Source: an uncultured Parabacteroides sp.
GTDB taxonomy: Bacteria > Bacteroidota > Bacteroidia > Bacteroidales > Tannerellaceae
Reading direction: 5' to 3'
Length of the DNA: 10,805 nucleotides
NCBI GenBank assembly: GCA_900770835.1
Contig: CAAGLQ010000050.1
Span: forward strand, 1 to 10,805
Shown piece by piece: positions 1 to 6,229 of this stretch; position 1 is the stretch's first letter, and the number at the start of each line of letters is the position of its first letter. The notes under the pieces were generated by a model. That model was given only the letters and a program-made list of their open reading frames with translations. It had not been told where the DNA came from and ran no database searches. Position numbers and translations under genes: made by a program.

Positions 1-77
1 GAAGATAATATCAATAACACCTTTCGTTTTCTATGTCCTTCTTATGCGGCCAACGCTTCAGCGCATGAGAATTGCAG

Positions 78-85
78 CAAAGGTA
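78..85 (-). promoter_or_regulatory. Possible Bacteroidetes -7 box pointing off the left edge
   Basis: On the minus strand this reads TACCTTTG, which fits TAnnTTTG. Its 15-base setting, GCAAAGGTAnTGAAA on the plus strand (77-91), recurs at 6016-6030 upstream of rlmD, where a well-spaced -33 TTG is present. Here I see no TTG at the right distance and no start codon downstream inside the window, so the call is weak. Confidence 0.25.
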
Positions 86-244
86 GTGAAAGGTTTTAAA
101 TCCCTCGCTTTTATCCTTAAGAAATGCACTGCAATATGCTCCATAACATTTTCTCTTCGCATTAGGCTATCTTTTCTCCTTGGGTTGGCCCGCTAAAGAA
201 GCGAAGTAAGCAAGCAAAAGTTAAGCATACATGATGCTTTTTCC

Positions 245-328
245 GTTCAAAACTTTTGAATGTACGTTCAGTACTTTTGAATGGCCGTTCAATGCTTTTG
301 AATGCGCATTCAATACTTTTGAACGAAG
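245..328. repeat. Four tandem 21-bp repeats with internal dyad symmetry
   Basis: Units start at 245, 266, 287 and 308. Each has the form [G/A]TTCA, three or four variable bases, then CTTTTGAA. The first unit contains the palindrome TTCAAAACTTTTGAA (246-260). The junctions between units are also dyad-symmetric, for example GAATGCGCATTC (300-311), which is a perfect palindrome. The array therefore alternates two kinds of inverted repeat. A 21-bp period is close to two helical turns, which would put the units on one face of the DNA. It could be a multi-site operator or a dispersed intergenic repeat; the sequence alone does not decide. Confidence 0.8.
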
Positions 329-581
329 ATTTCATCGCCTATCATTTACTTTTTCTCCGTTGCCTCGCCAAATGGTTGAGCCAACACGGAAACTATTGCA
401 TGGTTAATGATCCATCGATTGATCTCAAAGAGGATTCTCCGCTGGGCGAAACATAACTCAGCTTGACCACCTCCGCATGAATCGTCGAGTAGAGGAAAAA
501 GCCTGTTTCAATGAATTTGTTGCCCCGAAACAGATGAGGCACGGAATTTAAATTTGATTGTTGCCATAATAATAGTTGTTG

Positions 582-608
582 TATCTTTGCTGCAAAGCAG
601 CGAAGATA
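582..608 (+). promoter_or_regulatory. Palindromic promoter-like element, copy A
   Basis: TATCTTTG at 582-589 fits the Bacteroidetes -7 box, and TTG at 561-563 lies 18 bp upstream. The box forms the left arm of an inverted repeat: twelve pairs (582-593 with 597-608, one of them a T-G wobble) around an AAA loop. A transcript from this box would start near 596 and have a leader of about 105 nt before the patatin start. The dyad could be a protein-binding operator over the promoter. Confidence 0.5.
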
Positions 609-665
609 GGCTGCACCTCGGCAAAACATCCCAATGCGTTTGATGCTTTTGCGCTCGGTTTGCAC

Positions 666-692
666 TATCTTTGCCGTAAAACAGCAAAAATA
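666..692 (+). promoter_or_regulatory. Palindromic promoter-like element, copy B, next to the patatin start
   Basis: TATCTTTG at 666-673 again fits the -7 box, and the element repeats copy A over 27 bases with differences that are all transitions. Ten of twelve arm positions can pair around an AAA loop. It ends 8 bp before the ATG at 701, so transcription from it would give a leader of roughly 20 nt. No TTTG sits at the ideal -33 spacing; the candidates end 14 bp and 23 bp upstream of the box. Confidence 0.45.
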
Positions 693-700
693 GATTAGCT

Positions 701-1543
701 ATGCGAATTGACAAACAGACAGGTTTAGTGCTGGAAGGTGGTGGCATGAGAGGTATCTTCACCGTCGGCGTATTGGATTGTTTCATGGATCATAAGCGTT
801 ATTTCCCCTACACCATCGGTGTATCAGCCGGTGCAAGTAACGGTATCTCTTACGCCTCACACCAGCGGGGACGCTCGCTTTTTTCCAACACAGAGCTACT
901 GCGCAAATACAACTATATCGGGTTACGCCATTTCCTCAGAGGCAAGGGATATATCAATCTTGATTTTCTGTTTCACATCTATCCTGAGCGTTATTATCCA
1001 TTTGATTTCAAGACCTATGCACAGACAAAAGAACGTTTCGTGATCGTGACCAGCAATTGTCTGACAGGAGAGGCGATGTATTTCGAGGAGAAGCAGGATG
1101 AGACACGTCTCGTAGAGATTTGCAAAGCCTCCTGCACCTTGCCAGTGCTCTGCCCAACCACATACGTTGATGGTATCCCGATGGTAGATGGCGGCGTGTG
1201 CGACGCCATTCCCCTCCGTCGAGCCATCGAAGATGGATTCCCGCAAAATGTAGTGGTTCTGACCCGTAACAAGGGGTATCGAAAAGCAGACAAAGAGGTA
1301 CATCTACCCAGATTCATCTATCGACAATACCCCGCCCTGCGAGAACAACTGCACACCCGCTACCACCGCTATAACGCAACACTTGATTGGATCGATCAAT
1401 TAGAGGCAGAAGGGAAAGTGATCGTCATCCGCCCAGAACGACCACTTCAAGTGGATCGTACCTGTCGTAATATTCCTCAGATGCAAGCACTCTACCAAGA
1501 GGGGTATCAATTGGCGGAACGACTGCTTCCGCTATTTCAATAG
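701..1543 (+). CDS. Patatin-like phospholipase/esterase (YjjU-type)
   Basis: A 280-residue protein of the patatin family, serine hydrolases that use a Ser-Asp dyad to cut acyl esters of lipids. The order of motifs is complete: oxyanion-hole loop GGGMRG at 13-18, nucleophile elbow GVSAG at 40-44 with Ser42, and the DGG motif with catalytic Asp163. The LVLEGGGMRGIFTVGVLD opening resembles the E. coli YjjU subgroup rather than outer-membrane patatins. There is no signal peptide or membrane segment, so it is probably cytosolic. The start follows closely on promoter-like copy B. Its last 12 bp overlap the end of the opposing ThiC-like gene. The family is secure; the true lipid substrate cannot be read from sequence. 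Confidence 0.9.
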   Translation: MRIDKQTGLVLEGGGMRGIFTVGVLDCFMDHKRYFPYTIGVSAGASNGISYASHQRGRSLFSNTELLRKYNYIGLRHFLRGKGYINLDFLFHIYPERYYPFDFKTYAQTKERFVIVTSNCLTGEAMYFEEKQDETRLVEICKASCTLPVLCPTTYVDGIPMVDGGVCDAIPLRRAIEDGFPQNVVVLTRNKGYRKADKEVHLPRFIYRQYPALREQLHTRYHRYNATLDWIDQLEAEGKVIVIRPERPLQVDRTCRNIPQMQALYQEGYQLAERLLPLFQ

Positions 1544-3088
1544 TTTAAGGAAGCGTTTCGGTATCAACGAGAGTGCCTCGGCATCCATCTCCCGGTTGCC
1601 CTCAGCCATCGCCTTGCAGATGGCATGATCACGCATACCAGCTCCGGGATGTGCTTTAGCTACATCTGCCGCATGGGCCGCAATCTTGGCCATAATCAAC
1701 GATTTGTAATAGACACGTCGCTCATCGGTCGTACCTCGCAATGACTCCTCTGGCTCTGAGCAACACAGCAAAGAGGCTCCTTGCCAAGCGGCTTGTGCCC
1801 CACCGATCGCCATACCAACCGCATCAAATCCACAGGCGGCATTGGTCAGCAAAGGGCCAGAAGTGAAAATAGGTGCCCCATGCCCCATATATTGAATTTC
1901 TTTCATTTGTCCCTGGATCTTGTCCATCGGCGCATGACCGGCCGACTCCACCATCGTCTGCACCTGATGATCCCAGGCTCGGCGCACCAACTCCCGGACA
2001 CGTTTCAATTCCTCCTGACGCAACGAGTCGGCAGCAGAATCATAGAGAGAAACAGCTCGCATCCCATCACCTAAACTCAGCGTAACATCATAACTGCCCA
2101 AAATCTCGCACAGCTCATCAAAATGCACATACAAGAAATTCTCCTCTCCTTTGTGCGTCAAGAACCAACTATCCCAAATCCGATACTCCAAAGAACGAGG
2201 ACGTAGCAAACGTTGACGTAACAGCTCACACTCCGCACGTAACAACGAAGGATATAGACGTACAAAGTCAACACCTGCCTCACACAGCACAATCAGCCTA
2301 TCTCGGAAAAGAGGCCAATCCAGTTCACCTGCCCAAGCCGCCGCCAACATCGGATTCATTCCCACAGGTATCGGACAATTACGCAACAATGCTCCACGCA
2401 AACGATCCGTCTCCTCCACAGAACGCTCTTCCTGTTCAAAGAGAGCTGTCAGTGTGTCACATCCCATAGCTAAATAACTAAGCAACTGCTCCTTGACCTC
2501 AGCGATCGGTTCTTGTATGCCCACACGATAATTAATTGGGCTATTCACCTTCACCAAGAAACGGTTTCCAATAATCATTGGTTCCAATTCAACATGATTG
2601 ATATTGGCCGGTATCACCGCTCGCCCGGCAGCCACCTCCTTGCGCACAAACTCTGGCGTGATATAGCTTTTCAATCCCAAAGTCTCCACCTGTTGATTCT
2701 CACGGATAGCGACATACTCCATCTCCGGCGTAATGATACGTTTCTTTGCGTAATATAACTGCGTGACGACCTTGCCTTGTTTCGCCCGGTAAATACCGTT
2801 TCCCTCTACTCGACAAAGGTCTTTCCGCTTTCCGTAACTCTCCTCTCGCACTAAAGGCAAACCATCAAATTCATCTTTGTTAAACTGGGGATCAGAATAG
2901 GCTCCAGTAGTGTCATACACTACTAACGGGCTATTAGGTTTGACAATCTTCTTTCCTTCCGCTGTTTGCTGCACTGTATCTTGCAATCTGATCCGACGCA
3001 TTCCAACCTGTATCTTATTAATCCTACCGGAGACGTAGCACTTCTCCGAACGAGGATATTGAATCATCGCTCTTTGTTTCGTCTTCAT
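1532..3088 (-). CDS. Divergent ThiC-like protein without the Fe-S cluster motif
   Basis: A 518-residue homologue of phosphomethylpyrimidine synthase (ThiC), the radical-SAM enzyme that makes the thiamine pyrimidine HMP-P from AIR. Family signatures remain along the length: YPRSEKCYVSG (11-21), VYDTTGAYSDP (57-67), IITPEMEYVAIREN (118-131), ITPEFVR (143-149), IPANINH (159-165), EPMIIG (169-174), ENFLYVHF (316-323), IAAHAAD (469-475), HPGAGMRD (480-487). The C-terminal CxxCxxxxC segment that binds the [4Fe-4S] cluster is absent; the protein stops about where that segment would begin. His385 (AGHAPM) matches one metal ligand, but the second, the His of KEHLGLP in ThiC, is Ser449. IHAG reads LYPS (278-281), SRGGS is lost, and GDGLRPGS reads GDGMRAVS (340-347). 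Its start shares one base with the upstream stop (TAATG), so translation is probably coupled. ThiC homology is clear; HMP-P synthase activity is unlikely. The real role is unknown. Confidence 0.85.
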   Translation of the reverse strand: MKTKQRAMIQYPRSEKCYVSGRINKIQVGMRRIRLQDTVQQTAEGKKIVKPNSPLVVYDTTGAYSDPQFNKDEFDGLPLVREESYGKRKDLCRVEGNGIYRAKQGKVVTQLYYAKKRIITPEMEYVAIRENQQVETLGLKSYITPEFVRKEVAAGRAVIPANINHVELEPMIIGNRFLVKVNSPINYRVGIQEPIAEVKEQLLSYLAMGCDTLTALFEQEERSVEETDRLRGALLRNCPIPVGMNPMLAAAWAGELDWPLFRDRLIVLCEAGVDFVRLYPSLLRAECELLRQRLLRPRSLEYRIWDSWFLTHKGEENFLYVHFDELCEILGSYDVTLSLGDGMRAVSLYDSAADSLRQEELKRVRELVRRAWDHQVQTMVESAGHAPMDKIQGQMKEIQYMGHGAPIFTSGPLLTNAACGFDAVGMAIGGAQAAWQGASLLCCSEPEESLRGTTDERRVYYKSLIMAKIAAHAADVAKAHPGAGMRDHAICKAMAEGNREMDAEALSLIPKRFLKLLK

Positions 3089-4482
3089 TACGTCTTGTTT
3101 TTATGTGTCATATAATAATGGTAGCGCTCCAATACTTCCCGCACATAAAGAAAAGTTTCTGAGCCACGCAAATATCCATGCTTACAGACAGGATCATTGT
3201 AATACTCCGGATCATTCTTTAATCGGATATACTCTGACACATGCTCCCAACGGTTCGGATCTTTACCATATTTCCGAGCTAATCGTTGTGCATCATACAC
3301 ATGGCCAATCCCTGCGTTATAAGCAGCCAAGGTGAACTTGATCTGTTCCTCCGCATCAGTAATGTCCGAGAATCCTTGACGGAAACGACGCAGGCAATCC
3401 ACACCAATTCGTACGCCCACGTCAGGATCTTTCAACTCATGCGGTGTGACACCCAACGCCTTGGCCGTATTGGGCATGATACCCATCAATCCTTCCGCTC
3501 CTGCCCAAGAGACCACAGACGGATTGAAACGTGATTCTTGATAGGAAATGGAGGCCAACAATTGCCAATCCCACCCTATCAAACCCGCATGTTTCTTAAA
3601 AAGCGCATCGTAGGGAGAAATATGCCCATCACGCATGGGGGGAATCTCGGTCTTCAACGGCTGCTTGCTCAACTCGAAATAGCGCTTGGTGATCGCCTTA
3701 AATGAGGTACTACCCTTCTTTCCAGAAGCCCAAGCGTTGACAGCCTCCACTAATAATGGACTTGAACGACGAACTACCCATGAGCATCGCTGTGGAAAAC
3801 TAATCTCCAATCCGATATGTAAATTCCAAAAATAGGTCTTATTGAGACGAGCTGTTTGATCGTCACTTACCGCATAAGAAATCTTACCCTGTGAAACCTG
3901 CTCAATAAGATCTTCTGTTGTGATAGAATCCGCCGTCACCTCATGGATTTGTATACCTCCACCCAATTCCTCATTGAGATTGGAAAGACGTTCTGAGAAA
4001 CGAGTGTTTGCTTTAACATATACATCCTTGCCTATCAACTGAGTGACATCCGTCAACGGTTTAGAACCTTTGTCCTCCCGCTGAATCAACACTTGCCGAT
4101 TGACCCGTTCTTGTCCACAATAGACAACTCCAGCTTTCAACTGTTGATGAATCGGAATGGGAAAAGCAACCAGATCGGCCTCTCCCTCGTTAAGCATCTC
4201 AATCAGACGAGCCGGACTGGTCGCTACCTTCATGGTCAGCTTCAGACCCACACTCTTAGCAAAGTCCTTAGCAAGGTCATACTCGTATCCCATATCCTGC
4301 ATCTTATACTGGAAATAGGAGGTAGAGCTGTAAAGCGTTACCGCTACCAGCTCACCCCGTTCCTGCAACTGAGGCAAGTCTGCAAACATAGCCACCTCAT
4401 CCTCTTTATGATCGGAATGTCCGGAACAAGCGAAGAGGAAGAAGCAGAAAAAGAGAATACAGTATGTATAGGCTCTACTCAT
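3088..4482 (-). CDS. MltF-like lipoprotein lytic murein transglycosylase
   Basis: A 464-residue envelope enzyme expected to cleave peptidoglycan glycan strands with formation of 1,6-anhydro-MurNAc ends. The N-terminus is a lipoprotein signal: a hydrophobic run, then LFAC with Cys19 as the lipidation site. Residues about 40-270 form a solute-binding-like domain (SBP_bac_3), as in MltF, where it is regulatory. Residues about 300-455 form the SLT domain: ISYQESRFNP with catalytic Glu316, GAEGLMGIMP (328-337) and AAYNAGIG (386-393). The start lies 16 bp after the rlmD stop, with AGGAA directly before the ATG. The downstream ThiC-like ATG overlaps its stop codon. E. coli MltF is somewhat longer but has the same architecture; the assignment to MltF-like rather than strict orthologue is a caution. 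Confidence 0.9.
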   Translation of the reverse strand: MSRAYTYCILFFCFFLFACSGHSDHKEDEVAMFADLPQLQERGELVAVTLYSSTSYFQYKMQDMGYEYDLAKDFAKSVGLKLTMKVATSPARLIEMLNEGEADLVAFPIPIHQQLKAGVVYCGQERVNRQVLIQREDKGSKPLTDVTQLIGKDVYVKANTRFSERLSNLNEELGGGIQIHEVTADSITTEDLIEQVSQGKISYAVSDDQTARLNKTYFWNLHIGLEISFPQRCSWVVRRSSPLLVEAVNAWASGKKGSTSFKAITKRYFELSKQPLKTEIPPMRDGHISPYDALFKKHAGLIGWDWQLLASISYQESRFNPSVVSWAGAEGLMGIMPNTAKALGVTPHELKDPDVGVRIGVDCLRRFRQGFSDITDAEEQIKFTLAAYNAGIGHVYDAQRLARKYGKDPNRWEHVSEYIRLKNDPEYYNDPVCKHGYLRGSETFLYVREVLERYHYYMTHKNKT

Positions 4483-4498
4483 TTCCTGATCACTCAGC

Positions 4499-5917
4499 CT
4501 ATAGCTGCTTCATGGATAAAAGAACAACATTCTCCACGTGATGAGTATGAGGGAACATATCTACAGGTTGAACAGCCTTTACTTCATACTTCTCACTCAG
4601 CAATTGCAAATCCCGAGCCTGGGTAGCCGGGTTACAACTAACATAGACAATGCGTGTCGGCTCAGCAGCCAAGATGGTCTTGATCACATCGTCGTGCATA
4701 CCGGCACGAGGGGGATCGGTGATAATCACATCAGGATGGCCATGCTCACAAATGAAGTCTGCTGTCAGGATATCTTTCATATCACCTGCATAGAACTGCG
4801 TATTGGCAATGCCATTGAAAGCTGAATTTACCTTCGCATCCTCAATCGCCTCGGGCACATACTCAATACCGATCACCTTTCCCGCCTGGCGAGAGACAAA
4901 ATTCGCAATCGTACCCGTACCTGTATAGAGATCATAAACACACTCCTTACCAGTCAACTGAGCAAAGTTACGAGCTACCTTATATAAATTATAGGCCTGC
5001 CGACTATTGGTCTGGTAAAAGGATTTTGGCCCAACTTTAAAACGCAAGCCCTCCATTTCCTCAATAATGTGATCCTTACCCTTGAACACCAAGATCTCCT
5101 GGTCAGTAATCGTATCATTACACTTCTCATTGATCACATACATCAACGAGGTAATCTGCGGAAAACGTTCTGCTACATAGTTCAGCAAGGCCTCCCTCCG
5201 CTCCACGTCCTCATGAAAAAATGACATCACCACCATCAAATCACCGGTCGAAGCGGTACGGATCATCAATGTACGGACAAACCCCTCCTGCGTACGCAAG
5301 TCAAAAAATGGATAACCCTCATGCGCTAAACAATACTCCTTAATCGCATTGCGGATCTGGTTGGAAATATCATCCTGCAACCAGCACTTTTGAATGTCAA
5401 GCACCTTGTCAAACATACCAGGAATATGGAAACCTAACGCATTCATGCACGCAAACGATTCACCAGAGGCAACCTCCTCCTCAGTCAGCCACTTCTTGTT
5501 GGAGAAGGTAAACTCCAACTTATTGCGATAGAAAGTTGTCTCTTCGCCGCCTAAAATAGGCAACCACTGTTCGCTCTGCACCTTACCGATGCGAGTCAGG
5601 TTATCATACACCTGCTTCTGCTTATAATAGAGCTGATCCGCATAGTTCAAATGTTGCCACTTGCAACCACCGCATACGCCAAAATGCGCACAGAATGGTT
5701 CCACTCGTTTTGAAGAATACTGATGGAAACGAATTGCTTTCCCTTCCGCATAACTATGTTTCTTACGAGTCAACTGGATATCCACCACATCGCCGGGAGC
5801 CACAAAAGGCACGAAAACAACCATCTCGTTCACGCGGGCTATAGCCTTGCCCTCTGCTGCCACATCCGTTATAGTTACCTGCTCTAAAACAGGTAATTGT
5901 TTCTTTTTTCTTGCCAT
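4499..5917 (-). CDS. rlmD: 23S rRNA (uracil-C5)-methyltransferase, RlmD/RumA family
   Basis: A 472-residue SAM-dependent enzyme that methylates C5 of a uridine in 23S rRNA (U1939 in E. coli for RlmD). An N-terminal TRAM domain (about 8-65) binds RNA. Four cysteines fit the family's [4Fe-4S] site: Cys76, Cys82 and Cys85 in CAHFGVCGGCKWQH, and Cys178. The Rossmann SAM site is DLYTGTGTIA (329-338). DPPRAG lies at 401-406, the catalytic nucleophile is Cys428 in VSCNPAT, and the likely general base is Glu461 in HHVENVVLL. Length is slightly above E. coli RumA. Being first of three minus-strand genes and preceded by two consensus promoters, it probably leads the operon. Related RlmC or dual-specificity enzymes share these motifs, so the exact target uridine is inferred. 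Confidence 0.9.
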   Translation of the reverse strand: MARKKKQLPVLEQVTITDVAAEGKAIARVNEMVVFVPFVAPGDVVDIQLTRKKHSYAEGKAIRFHQYSSKRVEPFCAHFGVCGGCKWQHLNYADQLYYKQKQVYDNLTRIGKVQSEQWLPILGGEETTFYRNKLEFTFSNKKWLTEEEVASGESFACMNALGFHIPGMFDKVLDIQKCWLQDDISNQIRNAIKEYCLAHEGYPFFDLRTQEGFVRTLMIRTASTGDLMVVMSFFHEDVERREALLNYVAERFPQITSLMYVINEKCNDTITDQEILVFKGKDHIIEEMEGLRFKVGPKSFYQTNSRQAYNLYKVARNFAQLTGKECVYDLYTGTGTIANFVSRQAGKVIGIEYVPEAIEDAKVNSAFNGIANTQFYAGDMKDILTADFICEHGHPDVIITDPPRAGMHDDVIKTILAAEPTRIVYVSCNPATQARDLQLLSEKYEVKAVQPVDMFPHTHHVENVVLLSMKQL

Positions 5918-5950
5918 TCGATCAGGAATTACGTCTTATTGAATAGGCCA

Positions 5951-5981
5951 CAAAATTACGGACATTTTTGCGAAGGACAAA
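5951..5981 (-). promoter_or_regulatory. Proximal promoter of the rlmD operon
   Basis: On the minus strand, TTTG (5981-5978) is followed after 19 bp by TAATTTTG (5958-5951). This is an exact match to the Bacteroidetes housekeeping consensus TTTG-N19-TAnnTTTG. The predicted start near 5945 leaves a leader of about 28 nt before the ATG at 5917. Confidence 0.65.
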
Positions 5982-6016
5982 GGGAAGAGCAAGGAAAGCT
6001 AACAAATGTCGGCACG

Positions 6017-6046
6017 CAAAGGTAATGAAATATTTATGACTTGCAA
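6017..6046 (-). promoter_or_regulatory. Distal promoter of the rlmD operon
   Basis: On the minus strand, TTG (6046-6044) is followed after 19 bp by TACCTTTG (6024-6017). Spacing and -7 box fit the Bacteroidetes consensus. Transcription would begin near 6010, about 95 nt ahead of rlmD, passing through the proximal promoter. Confidence 0.5.
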
Positions 6047-6089
6047 TTGGAGGAGTTATATAACATACAAAAATTTTGAAAGAAAAAAC

Positions 6090-6120
6090 GTTACCACAAG
6101 TGATAAATAACATATATTTG
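6090..6120 (+). promoter_or_regulatory. Probable ppdK promoter
   Basis: TATATTTG at 6113-6120 fits TAnnTTTG. The -33 position (6090-6093) reads GTTA, a weak match to TTTG at the correct 19-bp spacing. The predicted start near 6127 would give an untranslated leader of about 100 nt. No riboswitch-like structure is evident in that leader. Confidence 0.5.
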
Positions 6121-6229
6121 CATCGTTGCTACGCTGAGATAACAAAAAACGATACATTGACAAAAGCAATCTACAGAACTGTTTATCAATACGCAACACG
6201 AATAAGATCATTTATTTAGTTTCTATATC

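Larger units (their letters stand above)
1..700. other. Gene-free region upstream of the patatin gene
   Basis: I find no convincing coding sequence here. Short open frames exist on both strands, but none resembles a known protein, and the one at 256-456 is mainly a translation of the tandem repeat. The region holds a 21-bp tandem repeat array at 245-328, a 7-bp inverted repeat (CTGTTTC at 503-509 with GAAACAG at 527-533), and two palindromic promoter-like elements at 582-608 and 666-692. A minus-strand TACCTTTG box at 85-78 could serve a gene to the left of the window. Nothing else is recognisable. Confidence 0.7.

Noticed and set aside
272..321. TACTTTTG -7-like boxes inside repeat units two and four
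   Set aside because: They arise from the repeat sequence, lack a -33 element, and no gene begins at a suitable distance.
256..456. Open frame of 66 codons on the plus strand
   Set aside because: Its first half is only the 21-bp repeat read in frame, giving a 7-residue repeat; the rest resembles no protein I know, and no promoter or ribosome site supports it.
393..786. Two minus-strand open frames of about 90 codons
   Set aside because: They overlap each other, the palindromic promoter elements and the start of the patatin gene, and their translations look non-coding.
1532..3088. Calling this gene thiC
   Set aside because: The cluster cysteines, one metal-binding histidine and two active-site motifs are missing, so naming it as a functional HMP-P synthase would mislead.
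6134..6139. CTGAGA upstream of ppdK, a TPP-riboswitch-like core
   Set aside because: The other conserved parts of the THI box (such as the GGGGTGC arm and the ACCTGAT segment) are missing, and ppdK is not a thiamine gene.
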